A model generated the notes under the pieces. The model was not told the DNA's origin. It saw nothing but the letters and a program-made list of their open reading frames with translations, and did no database searches. This document shows positions 63,951 to 64,000 of a DNA stretch of 64,000 nt, one piece after another (position 1 is the stretch's first letter; the number at the start of each line of letters is the position of its first letter). Origin of the DNA: Rhodoferax bucti (GTDB taxonomy: Bacteria > Pseudomonadota > Gammaproteobacteria > Burkholderiales > Burkholderiaceae_C). A program made the translations under genes and the position numbers. The stretch covers positions 62,001 to 126,000 of the forward strand of contig NZ_VAHD01000005.1 in assembly GCF_005876985.1 (NCBI RefSeq). The letters are read 5' to 3'.

Positions 63951-64000
63951 AACATAAAGGAATTAAGGTTTAAAATTCTTTAAATTTGAGATTTGATAAT

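Overview
The window looks like a chromosomal segment of a high-GC betaproteobacterium, probably Comamonadaceae (Rhodoferax/Acidovorax-like). Evidence: the gene content (rplM-rpsI, erpA, tyrS-dtd, ybeY-phoH, ruvA/ruvB, ttcA, SAH-riboswitch-ahcY-metF), a C115D-type MurA-like enzyme, and a short dispersed palindromic repeat (core GATAGCTGCTCGCGC) of a kind I remember from that family. The species call is inference; no rRNA or tRNA gene is visible.

Layout. 1-3.6 kb: sensor histidine kinase, alpha/beta hydrolase, MurA-like enzyme. 3.7-14 kb: an extended type I restriction locus, all on the + strand, in the order hsdR-hsdS-OLD-like ATPase/TOPRIM-truncated GIY-YIG gene-PPC protein-wHTH/MNT nucleotidyltransferase-HEPN-hsdM-histone-deacetylase-like enzyme. 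Most neighbours overlap by 4-17 bases. 14-31 kb: housekeeping genes, including a prfC-HAD-MFS operon, an SAH riboswitch upstream of ahcY-tlyA-metF, rlmJ, a membrane Ser/Thr kinase, rplM-rpsI, a bactofilin, erpA, and an M23 peptidase-anmK pair. 31-43 kb: tyrS-dtd, ybeY-phoH, ruvA, carbonic anhydrase, ruvB, a fused ether-lipid-type monooxygenase/lysoplasmalogenase, and a minus-strand run from ttcA.

From about 43.1 kb to the end the character changes. The DNA becomes more AT-rich, the dispersed repeat disappears, and mobile or defence genes dominate. In order these are an IS21-family element (beside a metallopeptidase remnant), a MobQ-type relaxase with a candidate oriT and a divergent MobC/TraD-like gene, a DUF4258/HTH toxin-antitoxin-like pair, hipBA behind four evenly spaced operators, an XRE regulator with a large palindromic operator, two frameshifted genes, a 5'-truncated Tn3-family transposase, and finally a kfrA-ietA-ietS cassette with 21-bp iteron-like repeats. 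I read this as a mobilizable, partly decayed accessory island whose right end lies outside the window.

Themes. The restriction locus carries nested defence-like modules. ahcY, metF and the riboswitch form a methionine/SAM recycling unit. The island is built from self-regulated stability modules (HipBA, HTH/DUF4258, KfrA/IetAS), which fits plasmid-like maintenance of an integrated element.
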